Both the position numbers and the translations under genes were made by a program. Below the pieces are notes generated by a model. The model worked only from the letters and a program-made list of their open reading frames with translations, made no database searches and had not been told where the DNA came from. Of a DNA stretch of 64,000 nt, positions 33,310-41,648 are shown one piece after another. The stretch is from the NCBI GenBank assembly GCA_021769865.1, contig JAETSB010000007.1, forward strand, positions 62,001 through 126,000, read 5' to 3'. Origin of the DNA: Oscillospiraceae bacterium (GTDB lineage Bacteria; Bacillota; Clostridia; Oscillospirales; Oscillospiraceae). How positions within the stretch are numbered: the stretch's first letter is position 1; each line of letters starts with the position of its first letter.

Positions 33310-33338
33310 AGTATACTCCGATTTTTTAATATGGTAAA
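33310..33338 (-). promoter_or_regulatory. Promoter of the histidine operon
   Basis: Minus strand: -35 TTTACC (33333-33338), 17-nt spacer, -10 TATACT (33310-33315). The expected leader is only about 36 nt, with a small GGGGC/GCCCC hairpin before the ribosome site. That leaves no room for a T-box or a His-peptide attenuator. Confidence 0.75.
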
Positions 33339-33411
33339 GCGCTAATTCGGTAGTATGATAAATTCTCTCTTTTCCACAAAGCTGCTGGCACTTCTAATTT
33401 AAATTTCGATT

Positions 33412-33527
33412 ATTTTTGCGACGACATGTGCGTCACAAAAATACCTTGACTCCAGCCGCCTTGGGCGGCGTCACCAGTCCGCAGACTGGTGGTGGGGGAT
33501 TCTCAAGGGGGAGCCTGCTCCCCTTGA
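33412..33527. repeat. Cluster of four hairpins between fumC and the his promoter
   Basis: Four inverted repeats in 116 bp. A: ATTTTTGCGACG/CGTCACAAAAAT (33412-33442, one mismatch). B: GCCGCC/GGCGGC (33455-33469). C: CACCAGTC/GACTGGTG (33472-33491). D: TCAAGGGGGAGC/GCTCCCCTTGA (33503-33527, one bulge). Hairpin A, read from fumC, has T/A-rich flanks and may terminate fumC. The series looks like a palindromic intergenic element rather than ordinary spacer. Confidence 0.6.
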
Positions 33528-33532
33528 ATTTC

Positions 33533-34897
<1,365 letters not shown>

Positions 34898-34928
34898 GGC
34901 GCTTCCCCTTTTCGTTTTTATGGCGTTT

Positions 34929-34957
34929 ATTATAACCGCAGAGGCGGGCAAAAGCAA
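34929..34957 (-). promoter_or_regulatory. Promoter of fumC
   Basis: Minus strand: -35 TTGCTT (34952-34957), 17-nt spacer, -10 TATAAT (34929-34934). The -35 is part of the T-rich tail of the terminator just upstream. Confidence 0.78.
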
Positions 34958-34983
34958 GCCCGCCGAACAGACTTTCGGCGGGC
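34949..34983 (-). terminator. Terminator of the acylation cassette
   Basis: Minus strand GCCCGCCGAA-6 nt-TTCGGCGGGC (34983-34958) followed by TTGCTTTTG. It starts within a few bases of the DHHW-gene stop. Confidence 0.75.
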
Positions 34984-34988
34984 AATTG

Positions 34989-36110
34989 TCACTGCGCCAG
35001 CAGGACCAGGTTTCGGTCCGTGATGAAGTTGGGCACGCTGTACACCACCGCGATGGCGTCCATGCCGTTTTCCGCCGCATATTTCGAGGCGGCGTAGCGG
35101 TAATACCGGGGGTCCAGCAGGTGGATCTCCTGAAAGCTCCGGGCCAGGAAGGGGGCCAGGGCGTCGGAATAGGAGTCCCGGATCACCAGCAGCTTTCCTT
35201 CCCCCTCCGGGTTTTCAATGACGCAGAGGGGCTGGTTGCCCCCCAGGAAGGCGGAATATTTGTCCTTCTCTCCCAGGTAGTCATCGTCATACAGGCTTGC
35301 AGCCTCCGGCTTGCCGGAGCGCCAGCTTGTCACCCGGAAGTTGTCCTCCACCCAGAACTCAATGCTGTCCGGCTCCAGCCAGTGAACGCCGGACTGGGAA
35401 TACAGCGTCCCCTGGAACCCGTTGGAAACCGGGAAGTCCCACGCTTTGATCTCCTCCGGCTCCGGGACCTCCTCCTCCCGGCCCAGGGCCTCCATCAGGG
35501 CGGCATAGCCGTAATAGGCCCCCAGGGTGGTCCAGTGGTGGTCCGTGCGGTAGAAAACATCCTCCCCGGCGTGTTCCCGGAGGACTGTCAGGAAATCAAT
35601 GGGCTCCACGCCCTCCAGCTCCGCCGCCCGGGCGATAAAGGCCGCCTGGTCCCAGCTCTCCGCCCCCCTGGGCAGGTCCTCCCGCCGGATCTCCGCTGCC
35701 GAGGGGATGAGGCCTAGATACACGGGGCAATCCGTCTTCCCCGCCAGCCGGGCCACATAGCTCAGGTTTTTCTCCTCCAGGCCGTCCTTCGGGGGTTCCA
35801 CCTTGGCGATCAGGGCGTCGCCGCAGAGGTACACCCCGTTGAACTCCCGCTTGCCCAAAAGCTGCTCCGTCCGGGCCTTGAGACCCGACCACTGGTCCCG
35901 GAGGGGAAACTGGTCGGCGAAGTACTCCTCCACCTCCTCCGTGAAGCTCCCGTCCTTCAAATCCTCCCAGGAGAATTCCGGGAACCGGGCCAGGGTCCGG
36001 TTCTCCACGTCGGAGCGGTCCCGGTCCGGCAAAAGGACATGCCACGCCAGCAGTCCCCCCAGAAAGAGGCAGAAAAAGGCCGACAAAAAGCGGCTGTATC
36101 GCGTTGTCAT
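34989..36110 (-). CDS. DHHW-family protein (AlgJ/AlgX-like, cell-surface acylation)
   Basis: A 373-residue protein with one N-terminal membrane helix (about 8-28) and a large outer domain. The family motif [14 protein letters not shown] is present (about residue 185), together with [20 protein letters not shown] and [16 protein letters not shown], the Ser-type block seen in AlgX/SGNH-like O-acetyltransferases. It follows the MBOAT gene by 12 nt. AlgJ/AlgX-like partners accept acyl groups moved across the membrane by an MBOAT protein and put them on surface glycans. The substrate here is unknown. Confidence 0.85.
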   Translation of the reverse strand: MTTRYSRFLSAFFCLFLGGLLAWHVLLPDRDRSDVENRTLARFPEFSWEDLKDGSFTEEVEEYFADQFPLRDQWSGLKARTEQLLGKREFNGVYLCGDALIAKVEPPKDGLEEKNLSYVARLAGKTDCPVYLGLIPSAAEIRREDLPRGAESWDQAAFIARAAELEGVEPIDFLTVLREHAGEDVFYRTDHHWTTLGAYYGYAALMEALGREEEVPEPEEIKAWDFPVSNGFQGTLYSQSGVHWLEPDSIEFWVEDNFRVTSWRSGKPEAASLYDDDYLGEKDKYSAFLGGNQPLCVIENPEGEGKLLVIRDSYSDALAPFLARSFQEIHLLDPRYYRYAASKYAAENGMDAIAVVYSVPNFITDRNLVLLAQ

Positions 36111-36122
36111 CTTGCCGCCTCC

Positions 36123-37517
36123 TTAAAACCGGAAATACAAAAAGGGATTGTAGCTGCCGTCCACCAGGTAGGCGGTGGAGAGGACCAGCCCCAGGGCCAT
36201 CAGCACCGGGGCCAGGACCTTCCGTCCCCGTTCGGGGAGCTTTTTCCATAGGTCCAGGGCCAGGGTGGTGGACCCCACGGCCAGCAGAAGCAGGATCACG
36301 GCCCAGCTCCTAAGGCGGTAGCCGTCCGGGGCGGACCAGAGCGGCCCCCCGCCGAAGCACACTTTAAGATACCGCCCGCAGACCCCCAGGTCCTCCATGG
36401 CGAAGACGCCCCAGCCCACAAAGACCACCGCCAGCGTGTAAGCCCGCTTCACAAAAACCGGCGTCCGGGTGAGGAGGTCTTTGAAGACGAACCGTTCCAG
36501 AATCAGCCACAGGGCGAAGTACAGGCCCCAGAGGATGAAATTCCAGCTGGCCCCGTGCCAGAAACCGGTGCAGAACCAGACGATCACCAGATTCCGCGCC
36601 GTCCGGGCGCTTCCGCCCCGGCTGCCCCCCAGGGGGAAGTACAGATACTCCCGGAACCAGGAGGTCAAAGACATGTGCCACCGCCGCCAGAACTCCCCCA
36701 CGGAGGTGGAGAGGTAGGGGTGGTCAAAGTTCTCGTCAAAGCGGAACCCCAGGATGCGCCCCAGGCCGATGGCCATGTCGGAATAGCCGGAGAAGTCGAA
36801 GTAGATCTGAAAGCCGAAGGCGAAGAGCCCCGTCCAGCCTCCGGCCACCGTCAGGGCCCCGGCGGCCTGGGAGTCCAGGCAGCTCTCCCACAGGGCCCCG
36901 GCGGCGTTGGCCAGCAGCACCTTCTTGGCAAGGCCCACCGTGAACCGGCAGGCCCCCGACCCAAAATCCTGAGACATGACGGTCCGCTTTGCCAGCTCCG
37001 CCGCCACGGTCTTGTACTTCACGATGGGCCCGGCGATCAGCTGGGGGAACAACGTGACGTAGGCCCCGAAGTCAATGACGTTCCGCTGGACCGGCGCGTC
37101 CCGGCGGTAGACGTCGATGGTGTAGCTCATGGTCTGGAAGGTGAAGAAGGAGATGCCCAGGGGCAGAGGCAGGCCCAGCCGGGGCAGGTCCACCCCGGGC
37201 AGCAGGGACAGGTTTGCCGCCAGGAAATCCCAGTACTTGAAAAAGCCCAGCAGCAGCAGGTTGAACACCACCGACTGCCCCACGAACCACCGGGCCAGCC
37301 GGTCCCGCTCCCGGTACTTCTCCACCAGAAGGCCGTGGGTGTAGTCGATGAAGATGGACAGGAACATGATCCCCACATACACCGGCTCGCCCCAGCCGTA
37401 GAAAAAAAGGCTGACCAGCAGCAGCACAAAATTACGCCGCCGAAGCGGCGTAATGAAATAGAGTGCCAGCGTCAGCGGCAGGTATCCAAATAGAAAGGTC
37501 AGGCTGCTGAAAACCAT
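36123..37517 (-). CDS. MBOAT-family O-acyltransferase (AlgI/DltB-like)
   Basis: A 464-residue membrane protein with about ten helices. Typical family parts: MVFSSLTFLFGYLPLTLALY at the start, SFFTFQTMSYTIDVYRRD, RRWHMSLTSWFREYLYFPLGG and the catalytic histidine in GFWHGASWNFILWG (near residue 330). It carries acyl groups from the cytosol to acceptors outside. The start at 37517 is 12 nt after the DUF4358 gene. Operon order DUF4358-MBOAT-DHHW. Confidence 0.92.
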   Translation of the reverse strand: MVFSSLTFLFGYLPLTLALYFITPLRRRNFVLLLVSLFFYGWGEPVYVGIMFLSIFIDYTHGLLVEKYRERDRLARWFVGQSVVFNLLLLGFFKYWDFLAANLSLLPGVDLPRLGLPLPLGISFFTFQTMSYTIDVYRRDAPVQRNVIDFGAYVTLFPQLIAGPIVKYKTVAAELAKRTVMSQDFGSGACRFTVGLAKKVLLANAAGALWESCLDSQAAGALTVAGGWTGLFAFGFQIYFDFSGYSDMAIGLGRILGFRFDENFDHPYLSTSVGEFWRRWHMSLTSWFREYLYFPLGGSRGGSARTARNLVIVWFCTGFWHGASWNFILWGLYFALWLILERFVFKDLLTRTPVFVKRAYTLAVVFVGWGVFAMEDLGVCGRYLKVCFGGGPLWSAPDGYRLRSWAVILLLLAVGSTTLALDLWKKLPERGRKVLAPVLMALGLVLSTAYLVDGSYNPFLYFRF

Positions 37518-37529
37518 GGGCCGCTCTCC

Positions 37530-38021
37530 TCACGAAAATTGCTGGTTGAACTGCTCCTCCAGGCTCTCCTGGAACTCCCCCGAGGCGATGAGCGCGGCAT
37601 ACGTCCCCCCCTGGCGCAGCACCTGGGCCTTTTCCCAGGCGGCCTGGGTCTCGGGATACCAGGCTCCGCCCTCCACCTGGGCGTCGATGCGGGCCTGGAG
37701 GATGGCGGCGGCGTTTTCCGCGTCCTCCTCCGTCTCGCCCTGGAACAGCACAATCTCGTTCACGTCGGAGCTCATGGCCGGCACCTTGACAATCAACTGT
37801 TTCGCGGGAACTTCGGAGAGGCCGGGGTAATACTCCTCCAGCAGCTCTCCCTCCACGTCCGTCATATAGTCCTCGTCCCAGCCGCACTCCCACGCCATTC
37901 CGGCGTACAGGGTGTTCAGCGCCACATCCGAGTCCTCCGCCCTGCCTTCTTCCTGCCGCCCACCGCAGCCGGCGGCCAACAGCAGCAGCGCCGCCAACAC
38001 CAGTACCGCTCTCTTTTTCAT
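37530..38021 (-). CDS. DUF4358 lipoprotein
   Basis: A 163-residue predicted lipoprotein: signal peptide KKRAVLVLAALLLLAAGC with the lipid-modified Cys at about residue 19. The DUF4358 domain follows (KQLIVKVPAMSSDVNEIVLF, then ENAAAILQARIDAQ). Function is not known. The domain is often encoded beside MBOAT and DHHW genes in Clostridia, as here, which suggests a part in the same surface modification. First gene of the three. Confidence 0.82.
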   Translation of the reverse strand: MKKRAVLVLAALLLLAAGCGGRQEEGRAEDSDVALNTLYAGMAWECGWDEDYMTDVEGELLEEYYPGLSEVPAKQLIVKVPAMSSDVNEIVLFQGETEEDAENAAAILQARIDAQVEGGAWYPETQAAWEKAQVLRQGGTYAALIASGEFQESLEEQFNQQFS

Positions 38022-38082
38022 CCCGTTTTCCTCCCGCTCCCAGGGGCGGCCCCGCCGCCAGGAAAAATCTCGTTTCTATTCC

Positions 38083-38111
38083 TTGCTTTTATACCGTATC
38101 CGCGCTATAAT
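38083..38111 (+). promoter_or_regulatory. Promoter of the threonine aldolase gene
   Basis: -35 TTGCTT (38083-38088), 17-nt spacer, -10 TATAAT (38106-38111). It shares almost all its DNA with the opposing promoter of the DUF4358 operon. Confidence 0.78.
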
Positions 38112-38116
38112 TTCAA
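38088..38116 (-). promoter_or_regulatory. Promoter of the DUF4358-MBOAT-DHHW operon
   Basis: Minus strand: -35 TTGAAA (38111-38116), 17-nt spacer, -10 TATAAA (38088-38093). It faces and overlaps the plus-strand promoter at 38083-38111, so both cannot be occupied at once. Confidence 0.65.
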
Positions 38117-38179
38117 CATCAAATCTGTAACATTCCGTAACAGTTCATCCCTGCGGTTGTTACTTTCTGGAGGTCGACC

Positions 38180-39202
38180 ATGTACAGTTTCCGCAACGAC
38201 TACAGCGAGGGCGCCCACCCCAAGGTGCTGAAAGCCCTCACCGAGACCAACTTTGAACAGACCCGGGGCTACGGCCTGGACCCCCGCTGCGAAAAGGCCC
38301 GGGCGCTCATCCGCACCCTCTGCGCCGCCCCGGGGGCGGACGTCCACTTTCTGGTGGGGGGCACCCAGACAAACCTGCTGGTCATCGAGGCCATGCTGAA
38401 GCCCTACGAGGCGGTCATCGCCGCTCACACGGGCCACGTCAACGTCCACGAGACCGGGGCCATCGAGGGCACAGGCCACAAGGTCATCGCCGTCCCCAGC
38501 CCCGACGGGAAACTCACCCCCGCCATGATCGAGTCCGTGCCCGAGCTCCACAGCGACGAGCACCAGGTGAAGCCCGCCATGGTCTACGTCTCCAACACCA
38601 CGGAGATCGGCACCGTCTACTCCAAGGCGGAGCTGACGGCCCTCCGGGCGTGCTGCTTAAAGCACGGCCTCCTCCTCTTCCTGGACGGAGCCCGGCTGGG
38701 GCCCGCCCTGGCCTGCGGGGACCTGACCCTGCCGGACTACGCGGCCCTCACCGACGCGTTCTACATCGGCGGCACCAAAAACGGCGCCCTCTTCGGCGAG
38801 GCCCTGGTCTTCGCCCAGCCCCGGCCGGACTTCCGCTGGCACATGAAGCGCCGGGGCGGCATGCTGGCCAAGGGCCGCCTCCTGGGGGTCCAGTTCCAGG
38901 CCCTGCTGGAGGACGAGACCTATCTGGACGCCGCCCGCCACGCCAACAAGCTGGCCCTCCGCCTCCGGGACGGCGTAGCCGCCGCAGGCTTCTCCCTGCC
39001 GGTGGAGTCCCCCTCCAACCAGCAGTTCCCCGTGCTGCCCAACGAGGTCGTCGCCAAGCTCCAGGCCATGGGCTATGAGTTTGAGGTGGACCACGCCGTG
39101 GACAGCGGGCACACCTGCATCCGCCTGGTCGCCAGCTGGGCAACGCCGGAGCAGGCCGTGGAGGACTTCCTCCGGGACCTGGCCTCCTGCGGGAAGCAGT
39201 AA
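38180..39202 (+). CDS. ltaE: Low-specificity L-threonine aldolase
   Basis: A 340-residue PLP enzyme that cleaves threonine (and allo-threonine) to glycine and acetaldehyde. Seen: FRNDYSEGAHPKVLKAL at the N-terminus, HVNVHETGAIEGTGHKVI, LLFLDGARLGPAL and FYIGGTKNGALFGEALV, which contains the PLP lysine (near residue 199). Normal length. AGGTCGACC weakly serves as ribosome site. Single gene. Confidence 0.92.
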   Translation: MYSFRNDYSEGAHPKVLKALTETNFEQTRGYGLDPRCEKARALIRTLCAAPGADVHFLVGGTQTNLLVIEAMLKPYEAVIAAHTGHVNVHETGAIEGTGHKVIAVPSPDGKLTPAMIESVPELHSDEHQVKPAMVYVSNTTEIGTVYSKAELTALRACCLKHGLLLFLDGARLGPALACGDLTLPDYAALTDAFYIGGTKNGALFGEALVFAQPRPDFRWHMKRRGGMLAKGRLLGVQFQALLEDETYLDAARHANKLALRLRDGVAAAGFSLPVESPSNQQFPVLPNEVVAKLQAMGYEFEVDHAVDSGHTCIRLVASWATPEQAVEDFLRDLASCGKQ

Positions 39203-39216
39203 TCTCCGCTTTTGCC

Positions 39217-39247
39217 GCCCCCTCCGGCATGTCCGGAGGGGGCGTTT
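39217..39247. terminator. Hairpin terminator after the aldolase gene
   Basis: GCCCCCTCCGG-5 nt-CCGGAGGGGGC (11 bp) then GTTTCTC. Short T-run, strong stem. It lies between converging genes. Confidence 0.7.
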
Positions 39248-39254
39248 CTCGCGC

Positions 39255-39437
39255 TTACTGAATATGCTCCTCGGGGAAATTGTCCAGCACTCGGAAGCCC
39301 ATCTCCTCGCGGGTCGCCAGGGGATACTTGTAGATGGAATCCGGGTCCTGGATGGGGCAGATCCGCTTCTCCGGCTCCAGCCGGAGGAAGGGCTTTCCAT
39401 CATCCAGGTTATTCACCGCGCGCCTGTCCTTTGACAT
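39255..39437 (-). CDS. Small protein of unknown function after ktrA
   Basis: A 60-residue acidic/basic mixed protein with no membrane segment and no family that I recognise. It contains RICPIQDPDSIYKYPLATRE, a single Cys, and many Pro and Glu. A good ribosome site, GAGGTGATG, precedes the ATG at 39437. It lies 53 nt after the ktrA stop on the same strand and ends before the terminator hairpin. Codon use looks like that of its neighbours, which favours a real gene. Confidence 0.55.
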   Translation of the reverse strand: MSKDRRAVNNLDDGKPFLRLEPEKRICPIQDPDSIYKYPLATREEMGFRVLDNFPEEHIQ

Positions 39438-39490
39438 GAAACATCACCTCAGAGGAAGCATGCGCAGAAACGCGGATTCTATGTCGGAAG

Positions 39491-40141
39491 TTAATGTAAA
39501 TTCATCAGGCGGATGCCCGCCTCCTTGTCCCCGGCCACGATGATGTGGGCGTCGTCCCGGAAGCGGTAGTTGGGGTCCACCAAAGGCACCACCACGTCGC
39601 CGCTCTTCACGCCCAGGATGTTGACGTTGTATTTCCGCCGGACCTCCAGCTCCACCACCGTGTGGCCCTCCCACTCCTCGGGGATCTCCAGCTCAAACAC
39701 GGCGAATTTCGGCGTCAGCTCAAAGTAGTCGAAGACGTTCTCGGCGGAGAAGCGGATGGCGGCCCGGCGGGCCATGTCCATCTCCGTGTGGACCACGTGG
39801 TCCGCCCCGATCTTCCGCAGGAATTTGATCTGCCGCTCCTGGTCCGCCCGGGCCACCACGAACCGGGCCCCCAGCTCCTTCAAGGCCGCCGTGGCCTCCA
39901 GGGAGCACTGAAAATCGTCCCGGACGCAGACGAAGCACACGTCGAAGTTCCGCACGCCCAGGGCCTCCAGCACCTGCTCGTCCTGGCAGTCCCCCACGCA
40001 GGCGGCGGTGGCCATGGAGGCCACCTTGGCCACCTTCTCCTCGTCCTTGTCCAGCACCATGACCTCGTTCCCCAGCTCCAGCAGATACCGGGTCAGATGC
40101 CGCCCGAAGCGGCCCAGGCCGATGACCAAAAAGGATTTCAT
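39491..40141 (-). CDS. ktrA: Potassium uptake regulator KtrA (TrkA-like)
   Basis: A 216-residue cytosolic RCK protein. The Rossmann domain starts SFLVIGLGRFGRHLTRYLLE (GxGxxG nucleotide site) with VLDKDEEKVAKV and CVGDCQDEQVLEALG. A C-terminal RCK_C domain follows (about 140-216). It forms a ring that gates KtrB in response to ATP/ADP or c-di-AMP. It lies 12 nt after ktrB with GGAGGGCGGG as ribosome site. Confidence 0.92.
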   Translation of the reverse strand: MKSFLVIGLGRFGRHLTRYLLELGNEVMVLDKDEEKVAKVASMATAACVGDCQDEQVLEALGVRNFDVCFVCVRDDFQCSLEATAALKELGARFVVARADQERQIKFLRKIGADHVVHTEMDMARRAAIRFSAENVFDYFELTPKFAVFELEIPEEWEGHTVVELEVRRKYNVNILGVKSGDVVVPLVDPNYRFRDDAHIIVAGDKEAGIRLMNLH

Positions 40142-40153
40142 TCCCCGCCCTCC

Positions 40154-41473
40154 TTAACCGATCAGAATTTTTTCCGGCACGTAGCGCAGGCCGTTCCCGG
40201 CGTCCCGCCCCTTCGTCACCGCCATGGCCACCGACATGCTGCCCACCCGTCCGGCAAACATCATCAGGATCACCGCCCACTTGGAAAGGAGCGGCAGGGA
40301 CCCGGTCAGGTTCCGGCTGAGGCCCACGGTGCTCATGGCGGAGAAGGTCTCGTACAGCGCGTCCGTCAGCCCCGCGCCCTGGACGCACAGCACCATGCAA
40401 CCGCACAGGGCCCCGAAGAGGTAGATGCTGGCGGTAGAGTACGCCTTGTGAATGTCCCCGTCGTCCAGGCGGCGGCGGAAGGCGTTCACGTCGTCCTGCC
40501 GCCAGATCCGCGCCCGGACCCCGAGGACCAGCACGGCGAAGGTGTTCACCTTCACGCCGCCGCCGGTGGAGCCGGAGGCCGCGCCCACGAACATCAGCAC
40601 CAGCATCAGCAGCACGCCCCCCTGGCTCAGGGAGGACTGGTCCACCGAGGCAAAGCCCGCCGTCCGGGCCGTCACCGACTGGAACGCCGCCATCAGGACC
40701 TTCGTGGGGCCGTCCGCCCCGGCGAAGGCGTGGTCCGCCTCCAGAAGCCAGAAGGCGAGCCCGCCCCCGGCGAAGAGGAGCAGCGTCACGGTAAAGGCCA
40801 TCTTGGAGTGGAGCCGCCAGCGGCGGAAGCGCCGCCCGTGGGTCAGCACGTCGTCCCACACCAGAAAGCCCAGGCCCCCGCAGATAATCAGCGCCATCAG
40901 CACCAGGTTCAGCAGGGGCTCCCCCGCCTCGGTGGTGATGGACGCGCCGGTGCCCAGCAGGTCGAAGCCCGCGTTGCAGAAAGCGGAGACGGCGTGGAAC
41001 GCCGCCATCCAAAGGCCCCTTCCCAGGCCGTACCGGGGGCAGAACCAGAGGGCCAGCAGCGCCGCCCCCAGGCCCTCGCACAGCGCCGTCACCAGCAGGG
41101 CCCGCCGGGCCAGGCGGACGACGCCCCCCAATTGCAGGGCCCCCACGCTGTCCTGAAGCAGGGCCCGCTGCCGCAGGCCCACCCGCCGCCGGGCCAGCAG
41201 CGCCGCCGGGAGGGAGGCCGTCACGAAGCCCAGGCCGCCAATCTGGATCAGCAGCAGCAGCACCGCCTGGCCGAAGGCGCTGAACTGGGTGGCGGTGTCG
41301 TACACCGTCAGCCCCGTGACGCAGGAGGCCGACGCGGCGGTAAACACGGCGTTGGTCCAGGGGATGCCCTCCCCGTTCCGGGAGGCGATGGGCAGGGACA
41401 GCAGGCACGCCCCCGCCAGGATCAGCAGGGCGAAGCCCAGGGCCAGGGTCTGCACGGCGTTGGGTCGACGCAT
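40154..41473 (-). CDS. ktrB: Potassium channel/transporter KtrB (TrkH family)
   Basis: A 439-residue membrane protein made of four pore (M1-P-M2) repeats. The selectivity-loop glycines are in SASCVTGLTVYD, SAFCNAGFDLLG, TARTAGFASVDQ and SAMSTVGLSRNL. The ATG at 41473 is preferred over 41494 because AAAGGAGG sits just before it. With KtrA it forms the potassium uptake system, probably driven by Na+ or membrane potential. Confidence 0.93.
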   Translation of the reverse strand: MRRPNAVQTLALGFALLILAGACLLSLPIASRNGEGIPWTNAVFTAASASCVTGLTVYDTATQFSAFGQAVLLLLIQIGGLGFVTASLPAALLARRRVGLRQRALLQDSVGALQLGGVVRLARRALLVTALCEGLGAALLALWFCPRYGLGRGLWMAAFHAVSAFCNAGFDLLGTGASITTEAGEPLLNLVLMALIICGGLGFLVWDDVLTHGRRFRRWRLHSKMAFTVTLLLFAGGGLAFWLLEADHAFAGADGPTKVLMAAFQSVTARTAGFASVDQSSLSQGGVLLMLVLMFVGAASGSTGGGVKVNTFAVLVLGVRARIWRQDDVNAFRRRLDDGDIHKAYSTASIYLFGALCGCMVLCVQGAGLTDALYETFSAMSTVGLSRNLTGSLPLLSKWAVILMMFAGRVGSMSVAMAVTKGRDAGNGLRYVPEKILIG

Positions 41474-41529
41474 CGGGGCGCTCCTCCTTTCCATTTCATG
41501 CCAGGACGGCGAGGCAAAATGTTTCTTTT

Positions 41530-41557
41530 ATTATACCCCGCTTTTTCCAATTTTCAA
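41530..41557 (-). promoter_or_regulatory. Promoter of ktrBA
   Basis: Minus strand: -35 TTGAAA (41552-41557), 16-nt spacer, -10 TATAAT (41530-41535). I see no ydaO/c-di-AMP-type leader: the gap to the start codon is only about 55 nt. Confidence 0.72.
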
Positions 41558-41648
41558 GTGGGGCGCTGGGAAATGGCCTGGCCTGCCGGGACGCATGCAG
41601 AGCGGCGGAAGCAGAACACTTCCGCCGCCATATTGCATTTTGCCGCCG

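Noticed and set aside
33412-33527. Insertion-sequence end or CRISPR repeat
   Set aside because: No transposase gene, no direct target repeats that I can see, and the hairpins differ from each other, so it is neither an IS nor a CRISPR array.
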